Below are positions 45,170-53,879 of a stretch of 64,000 nucleotides of DNA, piece after piece. The stretch covers positions 124,001-188,000 of the forward strand of contig NZ_JAHHZF010000015.1 of NCBI RefSeq assembly GCF_018729455.1, read 5' to 3'. Under the pieces are notes generated by a model. It searched no databases. It was not told where the DNA came from and saw only the letters and a list, made by a program, of their open reading frames with translations. Source of the stretch: Prosthecodimorpha staleyi (GTDB lineage: Bacteria > Pseudomonadota > Alphaproteobacteria > Rhizobiales > Ancalomicrobiaceae). Numbering within the stretch: the stretch's first letter is position 1; each line of letters begins with the position of its first letter. A program made the translations under genes and the position numbers.

Positions 45170-45619
45170 TCAGGCCGCGCCGATCTGGGCGAGCGCATCG
45201 GCGAGCGCCTTCATGACCTGAGCCTTGCGTTCCGCGTCGAGGGGCGGTGCGGCACTGCCGTCCGGCCCGGTCGCATAGACCACCGTCCCGCCGATCCTGA
45301 CCTCGACCGGCTCCCGCCTGGGCTCTGCGGCCTGGGCCGGCGGGGCCGCCGATGGCGGCGGGGCGGCCTCGACATTCAGGAAGGCGACGCCGATCGACAT
45401 GGCGGATTGCCACGCCTTGCGGCACGGGAATTCGCTGCCGTCCTCGAAACGCAGGGAAAACCGCTCGGGAAGCGTCGGCGGCCGGGCGAAGACGAGCAGC
45501 GCGCCGCCCTCGGACAAATTCCGGACGGTGCAATCCATCGTCGAGTGGCGATTGTTGAAGATCACCACCCCGCTCTTCAATACCCGGCGTCGCGGGTATT
45601 TCCTGTTCTCCGCCGACAT
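45170..45619 (-). CDS. PilZ-domain c-di-GMP binding protein
   Basis: The 149-residue protein has an N-terminal PilZ domain (about 1-85) with both c-di-GMP motifs: the arginine cluster RKYPRRRVLKSG and VRNLSEGGALL (the N/DxSxxG motif). A Pro/Ala-rich linker and a helical tail with AERKAQVMKALADALAQ follow. It could couple c-di-GMP level, for instance changed by the GAF-EAL protein at 37.3 kb, to an output. It lies before the FlgC-like gene on the same strand, so a motility link is possible. Confidence 0.88.
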   Translation of the reverse strand: MSAENRKYPRRRVLKSGVVIFNNRHSTMDCTVRNLSEGGALLVFARPPTLPERFSLRFEDGSEFPCRKAWQSAMSIGVAFLNVEAAPPPSAAPPAQAAEPRREPVEVRIGGTVVYATGPDGSAAPPLDAERKAQVMKALADALAQIGAA

Positions 45620-45821
45620 GGCCTTCGCGATCCCGCTGATGTCCCGTCTGAGCTACACGCCAATGGGAGCCGAAACGCATTGCGCGTCAGGAGGGCAGCA
45701 TGGTCCAAGGTGCCTAACGAAACCTTCCCTGTTCGGATTTTCGGTGTTTTCCCGAATGGTCTCGTTAACCGAGAATGAAGTTGGGCCGGTGCGACAGGCA
45801 CCGCCGGCTTTTCGTCGGGCC

Positions 45822-45848
45822 TGTCGGCCGGCGGGAGTCCCATCCGTC
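45822..45848 (+). promoter_or_regulatory. Candidate ECF42-type promoter of the YCII/ECF pair
   Basis: TGTCGG (45822-45827) and CGTC (45845-45848) are separated by 17 bases, about 36 bases before the YCII ATG. As I recall, ECF42 sigma factors use a TGTCGA-like -35 and a CGTC-like -10 and autoregulate. The match is suggestive but short. Confidence 0.35.
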
Positions 45849-45883
45849 CTCGGCATGGGCCGAAGCGTAGAGGTGAACACGCG

Positions 45884-46255
45884 ATGTACTACGCCATTCT
45901 CTGCTACCATTCCGAACAGATCGTCTGCAGCTGGACCCAGGAGGAGGACGACGCGGTCCTCGGCCGGCTGGCCGTGGTCCACGAACAGCTGGCGCGCGAC
46001 GGCCGGCTCGGCCCGGTCGTCCGCCTGCTGCCGACCACATCGGCCACCACGCTGCGCAAGGACAGCGATCCGCCGCTGGTCCTGGACGGCCCCTTCGCCG
46101 AGACCAAGGAGCAGCTGCTCGGTTTCTATGTCGTCGACTGCGACGATCTCGACGGTGCGCTGACGGTCGCCCGCGACCTCGCCCGCGCCAATCCGGGCGG
46201 CGCCTACGAGATCCGGCCGATCTCCATCTTCCGGCCGGGAGCCGTCGCGCCGTGA
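45884..46255 (+). CDS. YCII/DGPF-domain protein
   Basis: The 123-residue protein has the YCII fold with YYAILCYHS at the start and the DGPF motif in LVLDGPFAETKEQLLGFYVV, followed by ARANPGGAYEIRPI. DGPF proteins are the constant partners of ECF42 sigma factors, although their function is unknown. It overlaps the sigma factor gene by a GTGA junction. Confidence 0.9.
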   Translation: MYYAILCYHSEQIVCSWTQEEDDAVLGRLAVVHEQLARDGRLGPVVRLLPTTSATTLRKDSDPPLVLDGPFAETKEQLLGFYVVDCDDLDGALTVARDLARANPGGAYEIRPISIFRPGAVAP

Positions 46256-47505
46256 CCTCTCCGGACCCGGTCGAAAGCGCGCTGACCGCGGCGCGGCCCA
46301 AGGCGATCGCCGCATTGCTGCGGCATTTCCGCGACCTCGACCTTGCCGAGGAGGCCTTCCAGGAGGCCTGTCTGCGCGCGCTCAGGACCTGGCCGGAGAA
46401 AGGGGCGCCGCGCGATCCGACCGCCTGGCTGATCTTCGTCGGCCGCAATGTAGCCGTCGACGCCCTGCGCCGATCGCGCCGCCTGTCGAGCCTGCCCGAC
46501 GAGGACCAGCTGTCCGATCTCGACGATGCCGAGGCCGCCGTGGTGCGGCAGATCGACGAGGCCGACTATCGCGACGACATCCTGCGCCTGCTGTTCGTCT
46601 GCTGCCATCCGGATCTGCCGGCCGAACATCAGGTCGCGCTGGCGCTGCGCGTCGTGTCCGGGCTCTCCGTGCGCCAGATCGCCCGGGCCTTCCTGGTCGG
46701 CGAGAGCGCCATGGAGCAGCGCATCACGCGCGCCAAGGCGCGCATCGCCCGCTCGGGCGTCGCCTTCGAGGCGCCGAGCGCGATCGAGCGCACGGAGCGG
46801 CTGGCCGCCGTCGCGGCGATGCTCTACCTGCTCTATAACGAGGGCTACACGACCGCCGCCGAACCCGAAGGCCGGGTCCTCGCCGAGGAGGCGATCCGGC
46901 TGATCCGCCTCCTGATCCGCCTGTTCCCCTCGGAGCCGGAGATCATGGGCCTCGCCGCCGTCATGATGCTTGGCCATGCCCGCGCGGCCGCGCGCGCCGA
47001 CGCCGACGGCCGGCCGGTCCCGCTCGACGCGCAGGACCGCAGCCGCTGGAACCGCAGCCTGATCGCGGAAGGGCTGGCGCTGCTCGACAAGGCGCTGCGC
47101 CATCGCCGCCCCGGTCCCTACCAGATCCAGGCCGCCATCGCGGCCCTGCATGCCCGTGCGCCTTCGGTCGAGGCGACCGACTGGGCCGAGATCGAACTCC
47201 TCTACGGGGCGCTCGAACGGTTCGAGCCGTCGCCGGTCGTCCGCCTGAACCGCGCCGTCGCGGTGGCACGCTGCCGCGGCCCGGCCGCCGCCCTGGAGCT
47301 GATCGCCCCGCTGGAGGCCGAACTGGGCGGCTACTTCTACTTCCACGGCACGCGCGGCACATTCCTGATGGAACTCGGCCGCAATGCGGAAGCCCAAACC
47401 GCCTTCGGCCGCGCCATCGCGCTGGCCCGCAACGCCAATGAGGCGGCCCATATCCGTTCGAAGCTCGACCAGTTGCTCGCCGAGACGGCCCATTCGGAAA
47501 AATAA
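46252..47505 (+). CDS. ECF42-type RNA polymerase sigma factor with long C-terminal extension
   Basis: The 417-residue protein has sigma region 2 (about 10-80; AIAALLRHFRDLDLAEEAFQEACL, PRDPTAWLIFVGRNVAVDALRR) and region 4 (about 115-170; VALALRVVSGLSVRQIARAFLVGESAMEQRITRAK). A C-terminal extension of over 230 residues includes LLYNEGYTTAAEPEG and helical TPR-like repeats. That is the ECF42 layout. The extension is thought to control activity in place of an anti-sigma factor. It starts with GTG at the YCII stop. Confidence 0.92.
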   Translation: MTSPDPVESALTAARPKAIAALLRHFRDLDLAEEAFQEACLRALRTWPEKGAPRDPTAWLIFVGRNVAVDALRRSRRLSSLPDEDQLSDLDDAEAAVVRQIDEADYRDDILRLLFVCCHPDLPAEHQVALALRVVSGLSVRQIARAFLVGESAMEQRITRAKARIARSGVAFEAPSAIERTERLAAVAAMLYLLYNEGYTTAAEPEGRVLAEEAIRLIRLLIRLFPSEPEIMGLAAVMMLGHARAAARADADGRPVPLDAQDRSRWNRSLIAEGLALLDKALRHRRPGPYQIQAAIAALHARAPSVEATDWAEIELLYGALERFEPSPVVRLNRAVAVARCRGPAAALELIAPLEAELGGYFYFHGTRGTFLMELGRNAEAQTAFGRAIALARNANEAAHIRSKLDQLLAETAHSEK

Positions 47506-47572
47506 TCGCGCGCCGCTGTCGGAACCGGTCGCCGGTCAGCGTCCTGGGGTCGCATTCTCATCGGAGATATTG

Positions 47573-48076
47573 ATGAGCCTTCTTACCGCAGACCTGCCCG
47601 ACCCCACCGGCTTCGAGCTCAGCGTGACGCGCGAGATCGCCGCGCCGCGCGACCTGATCTTCCGGCTCTGGACCGATCCGGCGCGCATCGAAGAGTGGTG
47701 GGGGCCGGGCGGCATGACGGTTCCGGCGGTCGAGATGGACCTCCGGCCCGGCGGCCGCTTCCACGTCGTCTCGCGCCTGCCGGACGGGCAGGAATATCCC
47801 TTCGAGGGCGTGTTCCTTGAGGTGAGCGCGCCGGAGCGGATCGTCTTCACCGATGCCTTCAGGGCCGGCTGGGTGCCGAAACCCGATCCCTTCACGATCT
47901 CGATCACCACGCTCGACGATCTGGGCGCCGGACGCACCCGCTACACCGCGCGCGGTCGCCATTGGAGCGCCGCCAAGCGCGACGAGCACGCCGCCATGGG
48001 CTTCCATGACGGCTGGGGCCGCAGCGCCGACCGCCTCGCCGCGCTGGCCGAGCGGATCGCCCGCGGCGGTGCCTGA
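47573..48076 (+). CDS. SRPBCC / AHSA1-family protein
   Basis: The 167-residue protein has the START-like fold of the Aha1/CalC group: VTREIAAPRDLIFRLWTDPARIEEWWGPGG at the start, VEMDLRPGGRFHVV, FTDAFRAGW and the C-terminal helix HDGWGRSADRLAALAERI. These proteins bind hydrophobic ligands. The start is the ATG after GGAGATATTG; upstream in-frame starts add unconserved sequence. It is co-directional with the ECF42 gene and could belong to its regulon. Confidence 0.87.
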   Translation: MSLLTADLPDPTGFELSVTREIAAPRDLIFRLWTDPARIEEWWGPGGMTVPAVEMDLRPGGRFHVVSRLPDGQEYPFEGVFLEVSAPERIVFTDAFRAGWVPKPDPFTISITTLDDLGAGRTRYTARGRHWSAAKRDEHAAMGFHDGWGRSADRLAALAERIARGGA

Positions 48077-48140
48077 ACCGGAACTGGAACCGACATCAGA
48101 ACCCGGTCCCCAACGGGCCGAACGACATGGAGGAACGCCG

Positions 48141-48557
48141 ATGCAAGTCGCACCCTATCTCTTCTTCGAAGGCCGCTGCGAGGAGGCGATCGACTACTAC
48201 GAGGCGAAGCTGGGTGCCGAACGGCTCGACCTGATGCGCTTCCGCGACGCGCCCGACCCGCCACCGCCCGGCGTGATGCCCGCCGGCACCGAGGACAAGG
48301 TGATGCACGGGCGCATCCGGATCGGATCGACCGACGTGATGGTCTCCGACGGCATGTGCAGCGGCCGCCAGGGCGGCTTCGACGGCTTCTCGCTGACCAT
48401 CATGGTCGACACGCCCGCGGAGGCCGACCGCCTGTTCGAGGCCCTGGCGGCGGACGGCGAGGTCCGGATGCCGATCGGGCAGACCTTCTTCTCGCCGCGC
48501 TTCGGCATGGTCGCCGACAAGTTCGGCGTCGGCTGGATCATCATCGCGAACCCATGA
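48141..48557 (+). CDS. VOC-family protein, PhnB-like
   Basis: The 138-residue protein matches the PhnB/DUF1428-type VOC group: APYLFFEGRCEEAIDYYEAKLGAE at the start, VMHGRIRIGSTDVMVSDG, and the C-terminal FGMVADKFGVGWIII. Its biochemical role is unknown. ECF-linked clusters often include such proteins with YCII and SRPBCC partners. The start follows GGAGGAACGCCG. Confidence 0.88.
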   Translation: MQVAPYLFFEGRCEEAIDYYEAKLGAERLDLMRFRDAPDPPPPGVMPAGTEDKVMHGRIRIGSTDVMVSDGMCSGRQGGFDGFSLTIMVDTPAEADRLFEALAADGEVRMPIGQTFFSPRFGMVADKFGVGWIIIANP

Positions 48558-48568
48558 GGGAGGGCGCC

Positions 48569-49651
48569 ATGGCAACCAAAACGCTGCTGCTGCTGGGCAC
48601 CCGGAAGGGGGCCTTCCTGCTCGAATCCGATGCCGAGCGTCGGGATTGGACGGTGCACGGGCCATTCTGCGAGATGTGGCCGATCAACCATGTCGTCGGC
48701 GATGCCGAAACGGGCGTCATCTGGGCGGCCGGCGGCAACGAATGGTTCGGGCCGGCGATCTGGAAGTCGTCCGATCTCGGCCGCAGCTGGAGCCATTCGA
48801 GCCGCGGCCTCGCCTATCCGGAGGGGTCGACACCTGTGAAATCGGCCTGGAGCCTCGCCGTCGGCCATGGCCGGGTCTATGCCGGCGTCGAGCCCGCCGG
48901 CGTCTTCGCCAGCGCCGACGGCGGTGAGAGCTTCGAGGAGGTGAAGGGTCTCAGCGCGCATCCCTCCCGGCCGCACTGGATGCCCGGCGGCGGCGGCCTG
49001 ATCCTGCATCACGTGCTGCTGCATCCCGACGATCCGGAGCGCTACTGGGTCGCCATCTCGTCGGCGGGCGTGTTCGAGACGCGCGACGGGGGGACCAGCT
49101 TCACGCCGCGCAATCGCGGCGTGCGCTGCGACTACATGCCGGAGGATCAGCGCTACCCCGAGACCGGGCAATGCGTCCATTCGATCGTCATGGCGGCGGG
49201 CCGGCCGGACCGGCTCTACCAGCAGAACCATTGCGGCATGTACCGGTCGGACGACGGCGGCGAGAACTGGGTCTCGATCGAACAGGGCCTGCCGTCGAGC
49301 TTCGGCTTTCCGGCCGCCGCTCATCCGCGCGATCCGGACCGGGTGTTCCTGATCCCGCTCAACGGCGACATCGCCGGCCGCTTCATGCCCGACGCACGCG
49401 CGGCGGTCTGGCGCAGCGCCGACGCCGGCCGGACCTGGGCCGACGGCCGCGCCGGCCTGCCGCAGGCGGGCGCCTATTTCAACGTCCTGCGCCAGGCCAT
49501 GGCGACCGACCGGCACGACCGTCCCGGCCTCTATTTCGGGACCAATTCCGGATCCCTCTATGCGAGCCTCGACGAGGGCGCGAGCTGGTCCCGGATTGCC
49601 GAGAACCTGCCGGTGATCGCCTCGGTCGAGACCATGGTGATCGCGGCATGA
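48569..49651 (+). CDS. BNR-repeat beta-propeller protein (exo-sialidase-like)
   Basis: The 360-residue protein is a soluble beta-propeller with recurring Asp-box/BNR repeats: WKSSDLGRSWSHSS, FASADGGESFEEV, FETRDGGTSFTPR, YRSDDGGENWVSI, WRSADAGRTWADG and YASLDEGASWSRI. The start chosen is ATG at 48569 after GAGGGAGGGCGCC. An ATG 15 bases upstream overlaps the PhnB-like stop and is also possible. No signal peptide is seen. It is probably not a true sialidase. It overlaps the MoaD-like gene by ATGA, a pairing I believe recurs in other genomes. Confidence 0.82.
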   Translation: MATKTLLLLGTRKGAFLLESDAERRDWTVHGPFCEMWPINHVVGDAETGVIWAAGGNEWFGPAIWKSSDLGRSWSHSSRGLAYPEGSTPVKSAWSLAVGHGRVYAGVEPAGVFASADGGESFEEVKGLSAHPSRPHWMPGGGGLILHHVLLHPDDPERYWVAISSAGVFETRDGGTSFTPRNRGVRCDYMPEDQRYPETGQCVHSIVMAAGRPDRLYQQNHCGMYRSDDGGENWVSIEQGLPSSFGFPAAAHPRDPDRVFLIPLNGDIAGRFMPDARAAVWRSADAGRTWADGRAGLPQAGAYFNVLRQAMATDRHDRPGLYFGTNSGSLYASLDEGASWSRIAENLPVIASVETMVIAA

Positions 49652-49971
49652 CGGAGGACGGCCCGGCGGCAGGGGAACGCGCCGGCGGTGCGGGCGGGGC
49701 ACCCCCGGCCCTGGTCCGCCTGTCGCCGCTGCTCGTCAATCTCTTCCCCGGCGCTGCGGCGCTCCTGACGATCGAGGGCGTCGGCACCGTTGCGGACCTC
49801 GTCGCGGCTCTGGACGCCCGCCATCCCGGCATGGCCGCCCGCATCTGCGACGAAAGTCCGGCGATCCGCCGGCACATGAACGTCTTCGTCGACGGGGCGC
49901 GGGCGTCGCTCGCGACGCCGATCCGGCCGGGCGCGGACATCTTCATCCTGACGGCGATCAGCGGTGGTTGA
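49648..49971 (+). CDS. MoaD/ThiS-family ubiquitin-like protein
   Basis: The 107-residue protein has a ubiquitin-like beta-grasp fold (about 25-107; VRLSPLLVNLFPGAAALLTIEG, VADLVAALDARHPGMAARI, NVFVDGARASLATPIRPGADIFIL) and ends SGG, the di-glycine tail used for sulfur-carrier activation. The first 22 residues are low-complexity. Its partner here is the BNR protein, not molybdopterin genes. It may be a sulfur carrier for an unknown pathway. Confidence 0.85.
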   Translation: MTEDGPAAGERAGGAGGAPPALVRLSPLLVNLFPGAAALLTIEGVGTVADLVAALDARHPGMAARICDESPAIRRHMNVFVDGARASLATPIRPGADIFILTAISGG

Positions 49972-50038
49972 GCGGACGCGACAGCCCGGCGACGCTCGGC
50001 TATAAGAGCCTGGAATCGTGCCGGGCCGGGTCGGGGGA

Positions 50039-51604
50039 ATGACGCTGTTTCGCAACTTCCTCGGCGTCGGCGCGGCCACCATGGTCAGCCGCATCCTCGG
50101 CTTCCTGCGCGACACCATGATCGCGGCGGCGCTCGGCACCGGACCGGCGGCCGACGCCTTCTTCGTCGCCTTCCGCCTGCCCAACCTGTTCCGCCGCTTC
50201 TTCGCGGAGGGCGCGTTCAACACCGCCTTCATCCCGCTCTACAGCCGTGCGCTGGAGGCCGACGGACCGGAGGCGGCCAGCCGCTTCGCCAGCGAGGCGC
50301 TGTCGGCGCTGCTGGTCCTCCTGGCGCTCGTCACCGGGCTCGCCGTCGCCTTCGCGCCGGCCCTGGTCTTTCTGCTCGCGCCGGGCTTCGCGGCCGATCC
50401 GGCCAAGTTCGACCTGGCCGTCCTGATGACACGGATCTGTTTCCCCTATCTGGCGCTGATCTCGGTCGGCGCCATGCTGTCCGGGGTGCTCAACGCGCAT
50501 CGTCTGTTTCTGTTCGCCGCCTTCGTGCCGGCGCTGCTCAATCTCGTCCTGATCGCCTTCCTGTTCGCCATCCGCATCAGTGGCGCCGAGCGCACCCCGC
50601 TCGCCGGCACGATCCTGTCGATCGGCGTCGCGGTCGCCGGACTGGCGCAATGCGCCGCGCTGGTCTGGGGCGTGCGCCGCGCCGGCATCGGGTTCCCGAT
50701 CGTCCGGCCGCGTCTGACGGCCGCGATCCGCCGCCTCGCGCGGCTCGGCACGCCCGGTGTCATCGCAGGCGGCATTACCCAGATCAACCTTGTGGTCGGC
50801 ACCATCATCGCATCGCTCTCGGCCGGGTCGGTCTCCTATCTCTACTATGCGGACCGGGTCTATCAGCTGCCGCTCGGCATCGTCGGAGCCGCGATCGGCG
50901 TCGTGCTGCTGCCCGAGATCGCCCGCCAGGTGCGAGCCGACCGCGAGGATCTGGCCTTGGCGGCACAGAACCGCAGCATCGAATTCGCCGCCGTGCTGAC
51001 CCTGCCGTCGGCCGTGGCACTGGCGATCCTGGCCGGACCGATCGTGGAGGTCCTGTTCGAACGCGGCGCCTTCGGGCCGCAGGACACGATGAAGACGGCC
51101 TCTGCGCTCGCCGCCTATGCGTTCGGCCTGCCGGCCTTCGTGCTGGTCAAGGTCTTCGCGCCGGGCTTCTTCGCCCGCGAGGATACCGCGACGCCGATGT
51201 GGATCGGGATGGTGACGGTGGCGGTCAACATCGCGCTGGCACTCGCCCTGTTCCCGCTGATCGACTTCGTCGCCGTCGCGATCGCCACGTCGGTGGCCGG
51301 CTGGGTCAATGCCGGGCTGCTCTGGCTCATCACGGTGCGGCGCGGCCATTGGCGGGCCGACTGGGAGCTGGAGAGCCGTCTGCCGCGCATCGCCGCCAGC
51401 GCAGCCGTGATGGGGATGGTGCTCTATCTGCTGGTCGACCCGGTCGGCGTCTGGACCGGGGCCGAGAACGGCCTTCCGGTCAAGGCCGGCGCGCTCGGAA
51501 GCCTGATCGCGCTCGGGCTGGCGCTGTTCTTCGGCGTCGCGCAGGCGACCGGAGCCGTCGATCTCGGCCGCATCCTCCGCCAGATGCGCCGGCGCCCCAC
51601 CTAG
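50039..51604 (+). CDS. murJ: Lipid II flippase MurJ (MviN)
   Basis: MurJ moves lipid II across the inner membrane for peptidoglycan synthesis. The 521-residue protein has about 14 membrane helices. Its N-terminal signature is [29 protein letters not shown], followed by [29 protein letters not shown]. Charged residues in the central cavity (for example [14 protein letters not shown]) are the kind needed for transport. The start is ATG at 50039 after GGTCGGGGGA; a start 21 bases upstream is less likely. trpS follows, the usual alphaproteobacterial order. Confidence 0.95.
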   Translation: MTLFRNFLGVGAATMVSRILGFLRDTMIAAALGTGPAADAFFVAFRLPNLFRRFFAEGAFNTAFIPLYSRALEADGPEAASRFASEALSALLVLLALVTGLAVAFAPALVFLLAPGFAADPAKFDLAVLMTRICFPYLALISVGAMLSGVLNAHRLFLFAAFVPALLNLVLIAFLFAIRISGAERTPLAGTILSIGVAVAGLAQCAALVWGVRRAGIGFPIVRPRLTAAIRRLARLGTPGVIAGGITQINLVVGTIIASLSAGSVSYLYYADRVYQLPLGIVGAAIGVVLLPEIARQVRADREDLALAAQNRSIEFAAVLTLPSAVALAILAGPIVEVLFERGAFGPQDTMKTASALAAYAFGLPAFVLVKVFAPGFFAREDTATPMWIGMVTVAVNIALALALFPLIDFVAVAIATSVAGWVNAGLLWLITVRRGHWRADWELESRLPRIAASAAVMGMVLYLLVDPVGVWTGAENGLPVKAGALGSLIALGLALFFGVAQATGAVDLGRILRQMRRRPT

Positions 51605-51809
51605 TGGTCGGTATCCGCCATTTGCGACCCGCAATGTCGGATTGAACGGACCACGCAATCGGAAAATCAGTGGCTCGGATTCACGAGACGGATGGGAGCC
51701 ATCCGGCTCGATCGAGCCAACAGACCCGCCGCCCAACCCTGCGCCGCCACAACCTCTTGCTCTTGCGGCCGCAATGGGGCACATGCGAGCCGCCAATCAG
51801 GACAACGCC
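51605..51809 (+). other. Intergenic region between murJ and trpS
   Basis: About 205 bases between murJ and trpS contain a long direct and inverted pattern of ATCCG/CGGAT words, and possible in-frame upstream codons for trpS that are not conserved. No hairpin with a T-run is seen. It probably carries a trpS promoter and leader. Confidence 0.35.
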
Positions 51810-52871
51810 ATGACCGACGCCGCGATCAAGCCCTTCAAGCCCCTCGTCTTCTCGGGCGTCCAGCCGACCGGCAATCTGCATCTCGGCAACTATCTCGGCG
51901 CGATCGTCAATTTCGTCGCGCTGCAGAAGTCGCATGACTGCATCTATTGCGTCGTCGACATGCACGCGATCACCGCGACCCTGGTGCAGCCGGATCTGCC
52001 GGCGCAGATCCGGGAGGTGACGGCCGCCTTCATTGCGGCCGGCATCGATCCGGTGAAGCAGATCGTCTTCAACCAGAGCCGCGTCTCGGCCCATGCCGAA
52101 CTCGCCTGGGTGTTCAACTGCGTGGCGCGGCTCGGCTGGCTGAACCGCATGACCCAGTTCAAGGACAAGGCCGGCAAGGACCGCGAGAACGCCTCGACGG
52201 GGCTCTACGCCTATCCGAACCTGATGGCCGCCGACATCCTGGTCTACAAGGCGACCCATGTCCCGGTCGGCGAGGACCAGAAGCAGCATCTGGAGCTGAC
52301 GCGCGACATCGCGCAGAAGTTCAACAACGACTTCGGCCCGCGCATCGCCGAACTCGGCCTCGGACGGGGCGAGGCCGGCGGCTTCTTCCCGGCGCCGGAA
52401 CCGCTGATCCAGCCCCAGGCCGCGCGCATCATGAGCCTGCGCGACGGCACCAAGAAGATGTCGAAGTCCGACCCTTCGGAATATAGCCGGCTCAACCTGA
52501 CCGACGACGCCGACACCATCGCGCAGAAGCTGCGCAAGGCGAAGACCGACGCCGACGCCATTCCGAGCGAAGCCAAGGGCCTCGAAGGCCGCCCCGAAGC
52601 CGAGAACCTGGTCGGCATCTTCGCCGGGCTCGCCGGCAAGCCGGTCGCGGCCGTGCTGCAGGATTTCGGCGGCAGCCAGTTCTCCGCCTTCAAGCAGGCG
52701 CTGACCGATCTGGCGGTCGAGCGGCTGGCTCCGGTCGGCGGCGAAATGAAGCGGCTGGTGGCCGATCCGGGCTATATCGACGGCGTCCTCAAGGCCGGCG
52801 CCGAGCGCGCCGCGGCGATCGCGGCACCGATCATGGACGAGGTCAAGGACATCGTCGGCTTCATCCGCTGA
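51810..52871 (+). CDS. trpS: Tryptophanyl-tRNA synthetase
   Basis: TrpS charges tRNA-Trp. The 353-residue class I enzyme has the HIGH-type signature in [18 protein letters not shown] (residues about 13-30), the KMSKS motif in [15 protein letters not shown], and [16 protein letters not shown] in the tryptophan pocket region. The chosen ATG gives [16 protein letters not shown]; a longer upstream frame adds unconserved sequence. A terminator follows. Confidence 0.96.
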   Translation: MTDAAIKPFKPLVFSGVQPTGNLHLGNYLGAIVNFVALQKSHDCIYCVVDMHAITATLVQPDLPAQIREVTAAFIAAGIDPVKQIVFNQSRVSAHAELAWVFNCVARLGWLNRMTQFKDKAGKDRENASTGLYAYPNLMAADILVYKATHVPVGEDQKQHLELTRDIAQKFNNDFGPRIAELGLGRGEAGGFFPAPEPLIQPQAARIMSLRDGTKKMSKSDPSEYSRLNLTDDADTIAQKLRKAKTDADAIPSEAKGLEGRPEAENLVGIFAGLAGKPVAAVLQDFGGSQFSAFKQALTDLAVERLAPVGGEMKRLVADPGYIDGVLKAGAERAAAIAAPIMDEVKDIVGFIR

Positions 52872-52892
52872 ACGGACGCGAGCGAGTGCACG

Positions 52893-52930
52893 AAGCCGGC
52901 CGAAGCCCGAAGGCTGCGGCCGGCTTTCTC
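52893..52930 (+). terminator. Intrinsic terminator after trpS
   Basis: A 10-bp perfect stem (AAGCCGGCCG / CGGCCGGCTT) encloses a smaller nested stem (AGCC-CGAA-GGCT) and is followed by TTCTCTTT. It lies 20-60 bases after the trpS stop in a convergent gap and could serve both strands. Confidence 0.8.
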
Positions 52931-52986
52931 TTTGCGTCCGGGTGGTATCGGCCAGAGCAAACCGGCCGAACCGACGGGCGACCGCG

Positions 52987-53730
52987 TCAGGCGGCGAGGC
53001 TCGACAGCAGGCTCGACGCGGTCGAATTCGCGCTGTTCGAGGCGGTCGACGCATAGGCGGCGGACGCAATCTCGAACAGCTTGGCGATGGCGTCGGACTG
53101 GCTCGACGACGAGTCCGAACCGCTGCCGTCGGCCATGCCGCCCGGGGGCGGACCCGGAGGCGGGCCGGGCGGGGGGCCGCCGGCGCCGCCGGGACCGCCA
53201 GGGCCCTGGCTCGCCAGATCCTCGACGAAGCTCTCGGCCTCGTCGGTGTCGACGCTGCCGCTGCCGTCGGCGTCCATCGCCTCAAACAGCTTGGTGACCA
53301 GTTCGCTCGACCCGGAATCGATCCCGGCCGAGGCGGCCGCGGCGGAGAACTCGTCCGCCGACATGGCGCCGTCGCCGTCGGTGTCGGCGCTCGACACGAC
53401 CGCATCGGCAAAGGCCTCGGGGCCGCCCTGCCCGGCGATCTGCGCCATGATCTGCATGGACTGCATCCGATCCTGCATCTTGGAATCGAATGTCGACTTC
53501 TCGTCCTCGCTGACCGAGCCGTCGCTGTCCGTGTCCATGGCGGCGAACATCTTCTCGGCCATGGCGTTGGCCTTGGCGTCCTGGCCGCCGCCGGGGCCGG
53601 CGGTCTTGAACTCGTCGAGCGAAATGCCGCCGCTCTTGTCGGAATCGAGACTGTCGAAGCTCGGCGGTTCCTTGCCGCCGCGCATCATGGGCGGCGGTGC
53701 GAAACCGCCAATGCCGCCGATCGATGTCAT
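52987..53730 (-). CDS. EF-hand calcium-binding protein with Pro/Gly-rich linker
   Basis: The 247-residue protein has four canonical EF-hand loops: DSDKSGGISLDE (about residue 29), DTDSDGSVSEDE, DTDGDGAMSADE and DADGSGSVDTDE. They are grouped in two pairs. After the fourth comes a PGGPGGAGGPPPGPPPG linker and a Ser/Ala-rich tail with helix AIAKLFEIASAAYAS. The N terminus MTSIGGIGGFAPPPMM lacks a normal signal peptide. It may act in the cytoplasm as a calcium sensor, or be exported by a nonclassical route. Similar proteins occur in rhizobia, but their role is not known to me. Confidence 0.85.
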   Translation of the reverse strand: MTSIGGIGGFAPPPMMRGGKEPPSFDSLDSDKSGGISLDEFKTAGPGGGQDAKANAMAEKMFAAMDTDSDGSVSEDEKSTFDSKMQDRMQSMQIMAQIAGQGGPEAFADAVVSSADTDGDGAMSADEFSAAAASAGIDSGSSELVTKLFEAMDADGSGSVDTDEAESFVEDLASQGPGGPGGAGGPPPGPPPGPPPGGMADGSGSDSSSSQSDAIAKLFEIASAAYASTASNSANSTASSLLSSLAA

Positions 53731-53879
53731 GGGAATCCCCCTTGCGCGATGCCGTAACGAGACGGCGTCCCGATCACGCGCCGGGCGCGTTAACCAAACC
53801 TTTCCGAACCGCGGGGCTTCGCGACCGGTTTGTAATCGAATGTTGCAGGCGGCGTTCTGGAAACGAAGATTTGCAAATC
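53731..53879. other. Intergenic region between EF-hand gene and kinase gene
   Basis: The 149-base gap lies between the EF-hand ATG and the downstream stop of the second kinase on the same strand. It must hold the EF-hand promoter. A GCGTTAACCAAACCTTTCCG segment is less GC-rich and could be a binding site, but no consensus is met. No clear terminator for the kinase operon is seen. Confidence 0.35.

Noticed and set aside
45733-45776. CtrA binding site suggested by GTTAAC near 45763 and again near 53791
   Set aside because: Only one TTAA half site is present at each place; the second half at the required spacing is missing.
48569-49651. True sialidase
   Set aside because: BNR repeats are present, but no signal peptide and no arginine triad or other catalytic layout of sialidases can be seen, so only a beta-propeller is supported.
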